From DATMER01 sp963741305 (GTDB taxonomy: Bacteria; Acidobacteriota; Thermoanaerobaculia; Multivoradales; UBA5704): DNA of 64,000 nt. Each line of letters opens with the position of its first letter. Position 1 is the stretch's first letter. This document shows, in pieces, positions 41,378 through 49,040 of this stretch. The notes under the pieces are model-generated. The model searched no databases and was not told where the DNA came from. It worked only from the letters and a program-made list of their open reading frames with translations. The stretch covers positions 8,060,001 through 8,124,000 of the forward strand of contig CAVUHL010000003.1 of assembly GCA_963741305.1 (NCBI GenBank), read 5' to 3'. The translations under genes were made by a program, and so were the position numbers.

Positions 41378-43045
41378 ATGAGACGAACGGTGCTCGCAAT
41401 CTTGGCCTTGCTTGGGCTCCTCTCCGGAGCCTGCGATTCGGGCAATCCGGTGGCTCCGAAGGCGCCGGAGACTCCGGGCACGGGCTCGTCCGACCTGGTC
41501 GTGGTCCTGACCTCGGACCGGGGCACGCTCGAGGCCGGCTCCGTGCAGGGCGCCACGCTCACCGTCAGCGCGCGCAACAAGGACGGCAGCATCGCGGCCG
41601 ATGGCACCGAGGTCGTGCTCAACACCAGCCTCGGCAGCTTCGGCACGGACTCTTCCGGCAAGCCGGTCCAACTCGTCAAGAAGCCGCTCGCGGGCGGCGC
41701 CACGACCGTTCAGCTTTTCCCCGGCGCCGCGCCGGGCACCGCGAACGTCCTGGCGCAGGTCGGCGTGAGCGTCGGCCGGCTCAACCTCCCGATCGTCGGA
41801 CCCTCGGCGCCGCCGGTGGCCGAGTTCACCTTCCAGGTCGCCGGCCTCTCCGTCCTGTTCGCCGACGCCTCGACCGGCAATCCAACTTCGTGGCAGTGGG
41901 ACTTCGGCGATGGCGAAAGCGTCGGCGGCCGGACGACCACGCAGCACACCTATCCCCAGGCCGGCACCTACACAGCTACTTTGACCGTGGCTGCGGCCAA
42001 CGGCGCCTCGAGCACGGTGCGCAAGTTCGTCACCGTCGTGGCCGGCCTGCCGCTCCAGGCGGGCTTCGCGTTCGAGGTCAACGGCCTGACCGTCCTGTTC
42101 ATGGACATGTCCACGGGCGAGCCCACGAGCTGGATCTGGGACTTCGGCGACGGCGGCGCGAGCACCGAGCGCAACCCCAGCCATACCTACGCCAAGCCGG
42201 GCAACTACGCGGTGAAGCTGATCATCCTCAACGAGTTCGGCATCTCGGCCACGGCGAGCAAGTTCGTGAGCCCCACCCTGGGCGAGGCGCCGAAGGCGGA
42301 ATTCGACTTCCAGGCCGATGGGCTGCGCGTCCTCTTCACCGACAGGTCGGAAGGCAACCCGGATTCATGGACCTGGGACTTCGGGGACGGCAGCTCCAGC
42401 ACCGTGCAGAGCCCGGAGCACACCTACGGGCAGCCTGGGACGTTCAATGTGACGCTCACCGCGAAGAACAAGGCGGGCTCGACCGCAAAGAGCAAGTTCG
42501 TCGCGGTCTCGCGCGGTGAGGCGCCCAAGGCCGCCTTCGAGTTCCAGGCCAATGGCCTCAACGTGGTGTTCATCGACCGCTCGGAGGGCAAGCCCACGAG
42601 CTGGACCTGGCAGTTCGGGGACTGCTCGGGCCCGCTCTGCGAGAGCACGGAGCAGAACCCCACGCGCACGTATTCAACCCCGGGGAGCTACACGGTGATC
42701 CTGACGGCGGCCAACGCCGCGGGCACCAGCCGCGCGACCAAGCTGGTCACCGTCAGCAACACGGGCCCGCCCGTGGCGAGTTACTGCTATCAGCGCAACG
42801 GCCTGACGGTGATCTTCACCGACACGTCGACGTCGACCCCGGCGTCCTGGCAGTGGGACTTCGGCGATTGCGCGGAGCAGGGCTCGACCTGCAAGAGCGT
42901 CTCTCAGAACCCCGGCCATGCCTATGCCACGGCGAAGACATACGCCGTCACGCTCACGGTCATCAACGCAGCGGGGCAGAGCACCAGGACCAGGTTCGTC
43001 ACGGTCGATCCGACGGAATCGGACCCCGGCCCGGTCTGCCCATAG
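41378..43045 (+). CDS. Lipoprotein with Ig-like and five PKD domains
   Basis: 555 residues from the ATG at 41378 (GGAG 6 nt upstream; the in-frame ATG at 41363 has none). The lipobox LLSGAC puts the mature N-terminus at Cys. A bacterial Ig-like domain (DLVVVLTSDRGTLEAGSVQGATLTVSA) is followed by five PKD repeats, each with a WxWDFGDG or close variant and a HTYxxxGxYxVxLTxxN strand; the fourth and fifth carry extra Cys pairs (WQFGDCSGPLC). It is probably a surface or outer-membrane-attached adhesive lipoprotein. Confidence 0.87.
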   Translation: MRRTVLAILALLGLLSGACDSGNPVAPKAPETPGTGSSDLVVVLTSDRGTLEAGSVQGATLTVSARNKDGSIAADGTEVVLNTSLGSFGTDSSGKPVQLVKKPLAGGATTVQLFPGAAPGTANVLAQVGVSVGRLNLPIVGPSAPPVAEFTFQVAGLSVLFADASTGNPTSWQWDFGDGESVGGRTTTQHTYPQAGTYTATLTVAAANGASSTVRKFVTVVAGLPLQAGFAFEVNGLTVLFMDMSTGEPTSWIWDFGDGGASTERNPSHTYAKPGNYAVKLIILNEFGISATASKFVSPTLGEAPKAEFDFQADGLRVLFTDRSEGNPDSWTWDFGDGSSSTVQSPEHTYGQPGTFNVTLTAKNKAGSTAKSKFVAVSRGEAPKAAFEFQANGLNVVFIDRSEGKPTSWTWQFGDCSGPLCESTEQNPTRTYSTPGSYTVILTAANAAGTSRATKLVTVSNTGPPVASYCYQRNGLTVIFTDTSTSTPASWQWDFGDCAEQGSTCKSVSQNPGHAYATAKTYAVTLTVINAAGQSTRTRFVTVDPTESDPGPVCP

Positions 43046-43067
43046 CGCAAACTTTCAGGAGCCGAAC

Positions 43068-44321
43068 ATGAACACCAAGATGCTAGCCGTCCTCCTTCTC
43101 GGCGCCTCCGCGCTTCCCCTGCACGCCTCCGGGTTCGCCTTCACGGACCAGGGGGCGAAGGCAGCGGGGATGGCCGGGGCCTTCGTCGCCCAGGCGAGCG
43201 ATCCCTCGGCGATCGTCTACAACCCCGGGGGCCTTGCCCTTCTGGAAAAGAAGAAGTCGGTCTCGGCAGGGATGGCCGTGGCGGCCTTCAACGAGTCGCT
43301 CTACCAGGGCCTGCCGCCGGGGATCGGCATCGGCGCGACCGGCGAGCAGGAGACGGGGCCGGCGATCCCGCCCCATGCCTACGTGACCCTGCCCGTGGGC
43401 AGGCGGATGGTGGCCGGCGTGGGGATCTACTCCCCATTCCGGATGAACACCGAGTGGGCCGATCCCGGGGGCTTCGTCGCGCGCCATCAGGCCACGAAGT
43501 CCAGCATCGAGGCCTGGGACCTCGCTCCCACGCTGGGCATTCAGCTCAGCCCGTCGCTGGGGCTCGGCATCGGCGCGATCTACCGCTCCTCCGAGGTCGC
43601 GGTCTCGCGGCGGATCCCGGGCGAACAGGGGACCGGCTTCGACATCGCGAGCCTCGACATGAAGACCGACATGGAGCCCGGCTACGGCTGGACCGCCGGC
43701 ATGCTCCTCAAGCGCAAGCGCTTCTCGGTGGGCTTCTCCTACCGCAGCGCGATCGAGACCGACTACGTGGGCGTGGGCCGGCTCACCCAGGTCGAGACCG
43801 GCGATCCCCAGTACGACGAGCTCGTGCGGACCACGCTGCCGTTCGGGCAGGATCTTCCTCTATCGTCGTCCCTGGAGTACCCCGACCAGGTGAGCTTCGG
43901 CGTGGCCTGGAACCTGAGCAAGTCCCTGATGGTCGAGATGGACGTGAACCGCATGGGATGGGGCAACGTGCAGGATCTGTCGCTCAGCTTCCCCGCCTCG
44001 TCCTGGCTCGACTCGGCCTACCAGCTCGACTTCGAGGATGCCATGAGCTACCGGATGGGAGCGAGCTGGCGCCTGCCCACGGGTCCGAAGCTCCGGTTCG
44101 GCTACGCCTTCGACGAGACGCCGCAGCCCGACGCCGCGGTGGGCGCCTTCCTCCCGGACTCGGACCGCAACATCATGTCCGTGGGCGCCGGCCTGGACTG
44201 GCTCGACGTGGCCTTCTCCTGGGTCACTTACGACCAGAGGATCGTCTCGACCAGCGCCAATGGCCTGAACGGGAACTACCGCGCCAACGGCTGGACGCTC
44301 ACAATTTCGGCGACGAAGTAG
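43068..44321 (+). CDS. OmpP1/FadL-family outer-membrane transport protein
   Basis: 417 residues with a signal peptide (MNTKMLAVLLLGASALPLHASG) and the FadL N-terminal hatch motif (GFAFTDQGAKAAGMAGAFVAQASDPSAIVYNPGGLA). The rest alternates amphipathic strands and ends in an aromatic/aliphatic strand (GNYRANGWTLTISATK) suited to barrel insertion. The family moves long-chain fatty acids or other hydrophobic compounds across the outer membrane. The stop overlaps the 3' end of lanM on the other strand by 23 bp. Confidence 0.9.
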   Translation: MNTKMLAVLLLGASALPLHASGFAFTDQGAKAAGMAGAFVAQASDPSAIVYNPGGLALLEKKKSVSAGMAVAAFNESLYQGLPPGIGIGATGEQETGPAIPPHAYVTLPVGRRMVAGVGIYSPFRMNTEWADPGGFVARHQATKSSIEAWDLAPTLGIQLSPSLGLGIGAIYRSSEVAVSRRIPGEQGTGFDIASLDMKTDMEPGYGWTAGMLLKRKRFSVGFSYRSAIETDYVGVGRLTQVETGDPQYDELVRTTLPFGQDLPLSSSLEYPDQVSFGVAWNLSKSLMVEMDVNRMGWGNVQDLSLSFPASSWLDSAYQLDFEDAMSYRMGASWRLPTGPKLRFGYAFDETPQPDAAVGAFLPDSDRNIMSVGAGLDWLDVAFSWVTYDQRIVSTSANGLNGNYRANGWTLTISATK

Positions 44322-47124
44322 ACGGCAGGTCGAGGAGGAGCACGGAGGGGACGCGCTCGGGATCGGCGGCGCGGAGGAGGCCGTAGCCGATGCCTGCGAG
44401 ACCGGTCATCAGCCCGGGAATCTCTTCTCCCGCTCTTCCTCCGCAGCGCGGGCCGCGGGCTTCCAATCGAGTCAGGACGCCCGCGGCGAGCCGGTTGGCC
44501 TTCGCTTCCAGGTTCGGATCGTCCAGGTCGCGGGCGGCGGTGAGCAGGAGGTCGAGATTGCCGAGGTCGCCGTGGCAGAGGCAGTGGCTCCCGCCGAACC
44601 CCTCGTCCCGCGTGGAAGCCAGCGCGGCGCGGATCTCCTGCACGGCCTCCGGATCGTCGAGCACGCGCCGGAGGGCGAGCCGGCCCAGGCCAATCCCCGG
44701 AGCGCCATGGCACCAGGCGTGGAGGAAGGCGCGCGTCCCGTCCGCTTCCCTCCGGTCCTCGCGCAGATCGGGCCAGTTGCGCCGCTCCGGCGAATACCAG
44801 CTCCGTTCATAGCCCAACGCGCCGTGGGCGGCGGCCTCGAATCGGGCCTCCCCGGTCGCCCGCGCCAGACCGGCGAGCGCCCAGGCCGGGCCGGCCGCTC
44901 CGTGGCCGAGGCCGGTCAAGGGGATGTCTCCTCCTTGTGGTGGTGGATGCCAGGCCATCCCTCTCTCATCCGTCCGGGCATGGACCAGCAGGTGCTCGCC
45001 GCAGCGGACGGCGAGATCCAGGAGGCCGGGGCCCGGCCGGTGCCGGTACAGAGCGAGCAGCGCGACGATGGCGCCTGCCGCTCCACCGATCAGATCAAAA
45101 TGCCGGTCCTCCCCAACGAGCGGCTCCAGGCGCTCGCCCGCCCACTGCTCCGCCTCGTCGAGCAGATGCGGCTCTCGCCACAGGAGGCCTAGATGCGTCA
45201 GGGTCCAGAGCACGCCACTCAGGCCGGCGAACGCTCCGATGAGAGTCTGAGGCTCGCGGCTCATGCGCCACCGGACCGTCGCCAGGGCCGATCGCGCCAG
45301 CTCCTCCGCGTCTCCATCGCCGGTCCGGGCCGCCAGATGGGCGAGGAAGAGGGCGATTCCGGACAGGCCGCCGTACAGATCCACATCCGTGGGCATGAGA
45401 CCCTGGCTGTCCGGATGAAGCCAGGAGACGCGCTCGCCCTCCCGGATCGCCAGAATGGCGAGGCGCCGGCCCAGGGTCCGGGCCCCGGCGAGTAGGCCGG
45501 CAGGGTCGGCCTCTTCTTCCCTCGGTGTTTCCCGAGCCCAGGCGGACCGCTCCACCGCCGCGAAGCCCAGGGAGGCCTCGACGAACGCCGTCTGGCGCTC
45601 CAGATCCTCGGCGCCGAGCGTCTCGATCCGGCTGCGCGTTCTGTCGAGGCCGGATTCGGCGAAGAAGCCCTCTACGATGCGCCCCGTCCCCGTCCGGAGG
45701 GAAGTCGATCCAGCCTGAGCACCGAACCGGGGGATGTCGCCTCGGCCCAGCTCCTCGATCTCGTCCCCGGCCACCTGGCGCACGCCGGAGGTTTCGGACG
45801 CTTCGCTTTGGAGCCGGCCGAAGAGCCGCGACCGGTCCAGGACGTTCTGCAGGAAGTCGGGGTGATACGAGTTGTGGATCAGGTGGCTGTAGACCGTGGT
45901 GTCGCGCAGCAGGAAACGGATCTCCAGGCCGGCGCAGGCGGCGAGCGGCCCTTCGATAAGCGCGCCGCGATGGCTCGCGAGGAGACGGTACATGGCCTGA
46001 AAGCCGCGCACGACCGCAACGTGATGATTTCCGAGCCCGACTGGAACGCCGGCCAGCCGGGGCAGGTTGTCCCGCTCCGGGGTTTCCAATACGGCGGGCG
46101 CGAGGCGCATGCGGTCGGTTCCCTGATCCACGGGAAAGCGGCCCCCTGTCTTCTGGCCGGCGGTGGCCCCCATGCCGCTCACATCGATGAGGCCGGAGCC
46201 CTCCATCCGGACACCACGGGGGAGCAGTCCGGTCCGCAGAACGGTCAGGGACAGCGGATCCTCTCCGGGTCCGATGCCGGGCGGCATCGGCTGGAACAGC
46301 GTCTCCAGATCGACCAGGACGGGGTGTTCGCCGGCCGCGATCAGGTTTTCCCAGTGGAAGTCGTTGGCTTCGAGCGCGTAGAGCAGGGCCACCCAGGCCC
46401 CCTGCCGCTCATAAAACCTCTCGACCTCTTCGCGGCGCGAGCAGGAGGCGGGGGCGACAAACTCCATCCAGCCGTGAGATCCCCGGTCGAGGATCCGCAA
46501 GGAAAGGAGCTGTGGTCGGGCCCCTCGTCCGTTGAGCCAGACGAGGAGCTCCTGAAACCAGGAGTCCACGGCGAGGGACCGGGGCTTGTACACCAGCTTG
46601 CGGCCGGAGTCGAAGGTCAGGATTGCCACGGTCCTGCCCCCGTCGTGACGATCGCCGCGGCCTGGCTCGAGAGCCGTCACGGTTCCAGGATCGCTGCCCG
46701 CAAAGAGATGGCGCACGATGCCGTCCCGGTCGGCCGCGAAGCGCTCCAGGACCTCGAAGCTGGTGGCGATCAACTGCTTAGCGTGGCGCGCCGACTCTGC
46801 CGCCAGGACGGGATAGCGGGCGAGGATCGCGCCGGCCTCGTCCGGGGAGCGGAGGGATTCGATGAAGCTGGCGAAGCGGGCCTCGGGAGTCTCCCCTGGG
46901 AGCTTCCCTTCGACGCGGCTGATGTTCAGCTCCAGGATCAGCGTTCGCTCCACCATCCAGCGCAATCGTTCGAGGAGATGGTCGAGGAGATGGTCCAGGA
47001 GACTGGCGGCTACTTCCGATCCGAGCCCATCGGCCAGACGGGCGTGCGTCTCGGAAATCACCGGACGCAAAACCTCCAGAAAACCGAGGTCGCGGTCCAG
47101 GCTCGAAGAAAGCGCGGGATTCAT
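44299..47124 (-). CDS. lanM: Class II lanthipeptide synthetase LanM
   Basis: 941 residues from the ATG at 47124. The N-terminal dehydratase (about 60-530) has GRKLVYKPRSLAVD, NDFHWENLIAAGEHPVLVDLETLF and related kinase-like motifs that phosphorylate and eliminate Ser/Thr. The C-terminal LanC-like cyclase (about 600-941) keeps the zinc ligands in WCHGAPG and CLCHGDLG. It would dehydrate and cyclise the precursor encoded just upstream. The ATG has no Shine-Dalgarno sequence and follows a hairpin, so expression may be lower than lanA. Confidence 0.95.
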   Translation of the reverse strand: MNPALSSSLDRDLGFLEVLRPVISETHARLADGLGSEVAASLLDHLLDHLLERLRWMVERTLILELNISRVEGKLPGETPEARFASFIESLRSPDEAGAILARYPVLAAESARHAKQLIATSFEVLERFAADRDGIVRHLFAGSDPGTVTALEPGRGDRHDGGRTVAILTFDSGRKLVYKPRSLAVDSWFQELLVWLNGRGARPQLLSLRILDRGSHGWMEFVAPASCSRREEVERFYERQGAWVALLYALEANDFHWENLIAAGEHPVLVDLETLFQPMPPGIGPGEDPLSLTVLRTGLLPRGVRMEGSGLIDVSGMGATAGQKTGGRFPVDQGTDRMRLAPAVLETPERDNLPRLAGVPVGLGNHHVAVVRGFQAMYRLLASHRGALIEGPLAACAGLEIRFLLRDTTVYSHLIHNSYHPDFLQNVLDRSRLFGRLQSEASETSGVRQVAGDEIEELGRGDIPRFGAQAGSTSLRTGTGRIVEGFFAESGLDRTRSRIETLGAEDLERQTAFVEASLGFAAVERSAWARETPREEEADPAGLLAGARTLGRRLAILAIREGERVSWLHPDSQGLMPTDVDLYGGLSGIALFLAHLAARTGDGDAEELARSALATVRWRMSREPQTLIGAFAGLSGVLWTLTHLGLLWREPHLLDEAEQWAGERLEPLVGEDRHFDLIGGAAGAIVALLALYRHRPGPGLLDLAVRCGEHLLVHARTDERGMAWHPPPQGGDIPLTGLGHGAAGPAWALAGLARATGEARFEAAAHGALGYERSWYSPERRNWPDLREDRREADGTRAFLHAWCHGAPGIGLGRLALRRVLDDPEAVQEIRAALASTRDEGFGGSHCLCHGDLGNLDLLLTAARDLDDPNLEAKANRLAAGVLTRLEARGPRCGGRAGEEIPGLMTGLAGIGYGLLRAADPERVPSVLLLDLPSTSSPKL

Positions 47125-47147
47125 CGGAACGGAGAGAGAGGAAGAGA

Positions 47148-47176
47148 ACGGGCCGGCTGGCGCGCAGCCGGCCCGT
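47148..47176. terminator. Attenuator-like hairpin between lanA and lanM
   Basis: ACGGGCCGGCTG (47148-47159) and CAGCCGGCCCGT (47165-47176) form a perfect 12-bp stem with a 5-nt loop, 18 bp past the lanA stop. On the minus strand a pyrimidine-rich TTCTCTTCC stretch follows. Hairpins at this position in lantibiotic operons let most transcripts stop after the precursor gene. Confidence 0.65.
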
Positions 47177-47194
47177 CCCTTCGGTTTCACCTGC

Positions 47195-47407
47195 CTACGG
47201 GCACTGGTGTCCCGGAGGCACGCAGGACCAGGCGGGAGTGGAGCAACGGAGGCTGATCGCACCGCCGCTGACGCCCTTCAACAGCTCTCCGTCAACCTCG
47301 GCAAATCCGACCGGATGCTCCGGCAGGGATGCGCGCTCCTCTTCGGACAGGCTGTTGCGGTACTCGGCGTCACGCCAGGCACGGACTACGTCGATTTTCT
47401 TCTTCAT
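47195..47407 (-). CDS. lanA: Mersacidin-like class II lanthipeptide precursor
   Basis: 70 residues, with GGAGG upstream of the ATG at 47407. The leader (1-49) carries the mersacidin/lichenicidin-family motif RAWRDAEYRNSLSEEE and ends in VSGG, a double-Gly cleavage site. The 21-residue core has Ser at 3, 7 and 12, Thr at 8, and Cys at 6, 13 and 20, enough for three (methyl)lanthionine rings, for example Ser3-Cys6. The leader/core boundary and ring pattern are inferred. No dedicated protease is encoded here; the exporter at 49031 lacks a C39 peptidase domain. Confidence 0.9.
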   Translation of the reverse strand: MKKKIDVVRAWRDAEYRNSLSEEERASLPEHPVGFAEVDGELLKGVSGGAISLRCSTPAWSCVPPGHQCP

Positions 47408-47512
47408 CGCGTCCTCCTCTCGTCGGGCTTAGTGCCCGGCGAAGTCTGGACGTTAGCAGACACAAAGATGAATTTCAACTTATCGACGAATGTATAGATC
47501 TCCCGGCCGCGC

Positions 47513-47518
47513 TATGCT
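47513..47518 (+). promoter_or_regulatory. -10-like box TATGCT, 6 nt before the LuxR-type gene
   Basis: TATGCT is followed by CCGCCG and the GTG at 47525, with no ribosome-binding site. Weak match to consensus (4 of 6), supported by the same spacing at several other genes. Confidence 0.35.
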
Positions 47519-47524
47519 CCGCCG

Positions 47525-47983
47525 GTGAGACGAGTCGTCCTCTACGGGCTGGCAGGCGGGGTGCTGATCGCGCTGCTCAAGGTGCTGGAGTACAAGCACT
47601 TCGTCCGCGCCTATCCCACCGAAATCTACGGCGGCCTGGTGGCGGTGATCTTCTCCGCAGTCGGCATCTACTTCGGGCTGCGGCTGTCCCGTACCCGGGA
47701 GGTGGTGGTGGTCAAGGAGGTCCGCGTCCCGGAGGGCGGACCCTTCGCGCTCGACTCCGAGAAGCTCAAGGAGCTCGGGATTACCCAGCGCGAGCACGAG
47801 ATCCTCGGGCTCATCGCGGAAGGGCTGAGCAACCGGGAGATTGGCGAGCGGATCTTCGTCTCCGAGAACACGGTCAAGACCCACTCCTCCCGCCTGTTTG
47901 CAAAGCTCGGGGTCAACCGCAGGGTCCAGGCCGTCCAGAAAGGGCGGGAGCTCGGCCTCATTCCCTGGTCAACGAAAGTATGA
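47525..47983 (+). CDS. Membrane-bound LuxR-type transcription regulator
   Basis: 152 residues. Two N-terminal membrane helices (about 5-20 and 36-53, GGLVAVIFSAVGIYFGL) lead to a short linker and a C-terminal LuxR HTH (LGITQREHEILGLIAEGLSNREIGERIFVSENTVKTHSSRLFAKLGV). No receiver or ligand domain is present, so the membrane part is probably the sensor or anchor. The gene is divergent from lanA, 117 bp away, and may control it; the DUF4199 gene follows 91 bp downstream. Confidence 0.85.
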   Translation: MRRVVLYGLAGGVLIALLKVLEYKHFVRAYPTEIYGGLVAVIFSAVGIYFGLRLSRTREVVVVKEVRVPEGGPFALDSEKLKELGITQREHEILGLIAEGLSNREIGERIFVSENTVKTHSSRLFAKLGVNRRVQAVQKGRELGLIPWSTKV

Positions 47984-48074
47984 TTCCGGGCTCCGGCCCG
48001 AAAATCACCCGAACGTAGGACGACAGGCGCGGTACCGCGGCGCTAGGGTGCGAGGCAACCTAGGAGGAAACGCA

Positions 48075-48623
48075 ATGAAGAAAATCGTGCTTCGCTTCGG
48101 ACTCGCGTCGGGTGTGATTCTGGTGTTGATGACAGTAGTGCCCCTGGGCATGAGCGGAGGGGCCATCAACTTCGACCAAGGCGAGCTCATCGGATTCAGC
48201 GCCATGGTCCTTTCGTTCCTGCTGGTCTTCTTCGGTATCCGGTCATACCGCGACAACGTCGCCGCGGGTACGATCGGCTTCGGCAAGGCCTTCCAGGTCG
48301 GCTTCCTCATCACGCTGATCACCTGCATGATGTACGTGGTCGCCTGGGAGATCACCTACTTCAACTTCATCCCCGACTTCCTCGACCGGTACACCGCGCA
48401 CGTCCTCGCCAAGATGCGCGCCTCCGGCGAGAGCGAGGCCGCCATCGGCAAGGAGGCTGCGAAGATGGCTACCATGGCGAAGTACTACGCCAACCCGCTC
48501 TTCAACTCCGCCATCACCTTCATGGAGGTCTTCCCGGTCGGGCTGATCGTGACGCTGGTCTCCGCCGCGATCCTGCGCAAGAAGCCGCGTGCGGACGCGC
48601 CGTCGGCGGCCGTGGCTGCCTAA
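48075..48623 (+). CDS. DUF4199-family membrane protein
   Basis: 182 residues with four membrane helices (about 7-26, 38-56, 73-95, 148-170) and a strong AGGAGGAA site. The pattern SYRDNVAAGTIGFGKAFQVGFLIT and FMEVFPVGLIVTLVSAAIL matches DUF4199 proteins, whose role is unknown. In my experience they often sit next to small LuxR regulators, as here. Confidence 0.78.
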   Translation: MKKIVLRFGLASGVILVLMTVVPLGMSGGAINFDQGELIGFSAMVLSFLLVFFGIRSYRDNVAAGTIGFGKAFQVGFLITLITCMMYVVAWEITYFNFIPDFLDRYTAHVLAKMRASGESEAAIGKEAAKMATMAKYYANPLFNSAITFMEVFPVGLIVTLVSAAILRKKPRADAPSAAVAA

Positions 48624-48627
48624 GGCG

Positions 48628-48633
48628 TACAAT
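48628..48633 (+). promoter_or_regulatory. -10-like box TACAAT, 6 nt before the nucleotidyltransferase gene
   Basis: TACAAT is followed by AAAGCC and the ATG at 48640, with no Shine-Dalgarno sequence, consistent with a leaderless transcript. Confidence 0.5.
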
Positions 48634-48639
48634 AAAGCC

Positions 48640-48957
48640 ATGGACGCTGTGGACCGGGAGATTGCGAGGGAGTTGAGACGACGCCTGGCGCAACGTATGA
48701 CGATCGAGGACTTTAGAGTGTATGGCTCGCGGGTCCGAGGCGAGGCGACGCCCGACTCGGACCTCGACGTCTACCTCGTCGTCACCGAGCTGACTCCTGC
48801 CCTCCGTCGCTGGATCGACGAAATCGCCTGGGAAGTCGGATTCAATAACGATCTGGTGATTTCGACTCTCGTAACCACTCGTCGAGGACTGGAGCAGGGC
48901 CCGTTCGGTGCGCAGCCTGTCGTCCAGACCATCGAACGAGAAGGCATCCGCATTTGA
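48640..48957 (+). CDS. MNT-type minimal nucleotidyltransferase, probable antitoxin
   Basis: 105 residues with the nucleotidyltransferase motif GSRVRGEATPDSDLDVYLVV, in which the two Asp of SDLD bind metal. MNT proteins pair with HEPN ribonucleases and neutralise them by AMPylation. The TTG of a 28-codon ORF overlaps its stop, at the place where the HEPN gene should start, but that ORF ends after 28 codons. Confidence 0.85.
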   Translation: MDAVDREIARELRRRLAQRMTIEDFRVYGSRVRGEATPDSDLDVYLVVTELTPALRRWIDEIAWEVGFNNDLVISTLVTTRRGLEQGPFGAQPVVQTIEREGIRI

Positions 48958-49040
48958 ATCGGAGCCCCGAGCAGGCGAAGTTTTTCGTGCAAGCCATCGA
49001 AGAGTTCCTCCAAGCCTCTGAGCACGGTGCTCAGCGGTAA
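48954..49040 (+). pseudogene. 28-codon remnant at the position of a HEPN toxin gene
   Basis: A TTG overlapping the MNT stop (TTGA) opens a frame reading NRSPEQAKFFVQAIEEFLQASEHGAQR and then stops. It starts like the first helix of a HEPN protein, but the remaining domain with its RxxxxH active site is missing. The end runs into the 3' end of the ABC transporter on the other strand by 10 bp. Confidence 0.55.
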
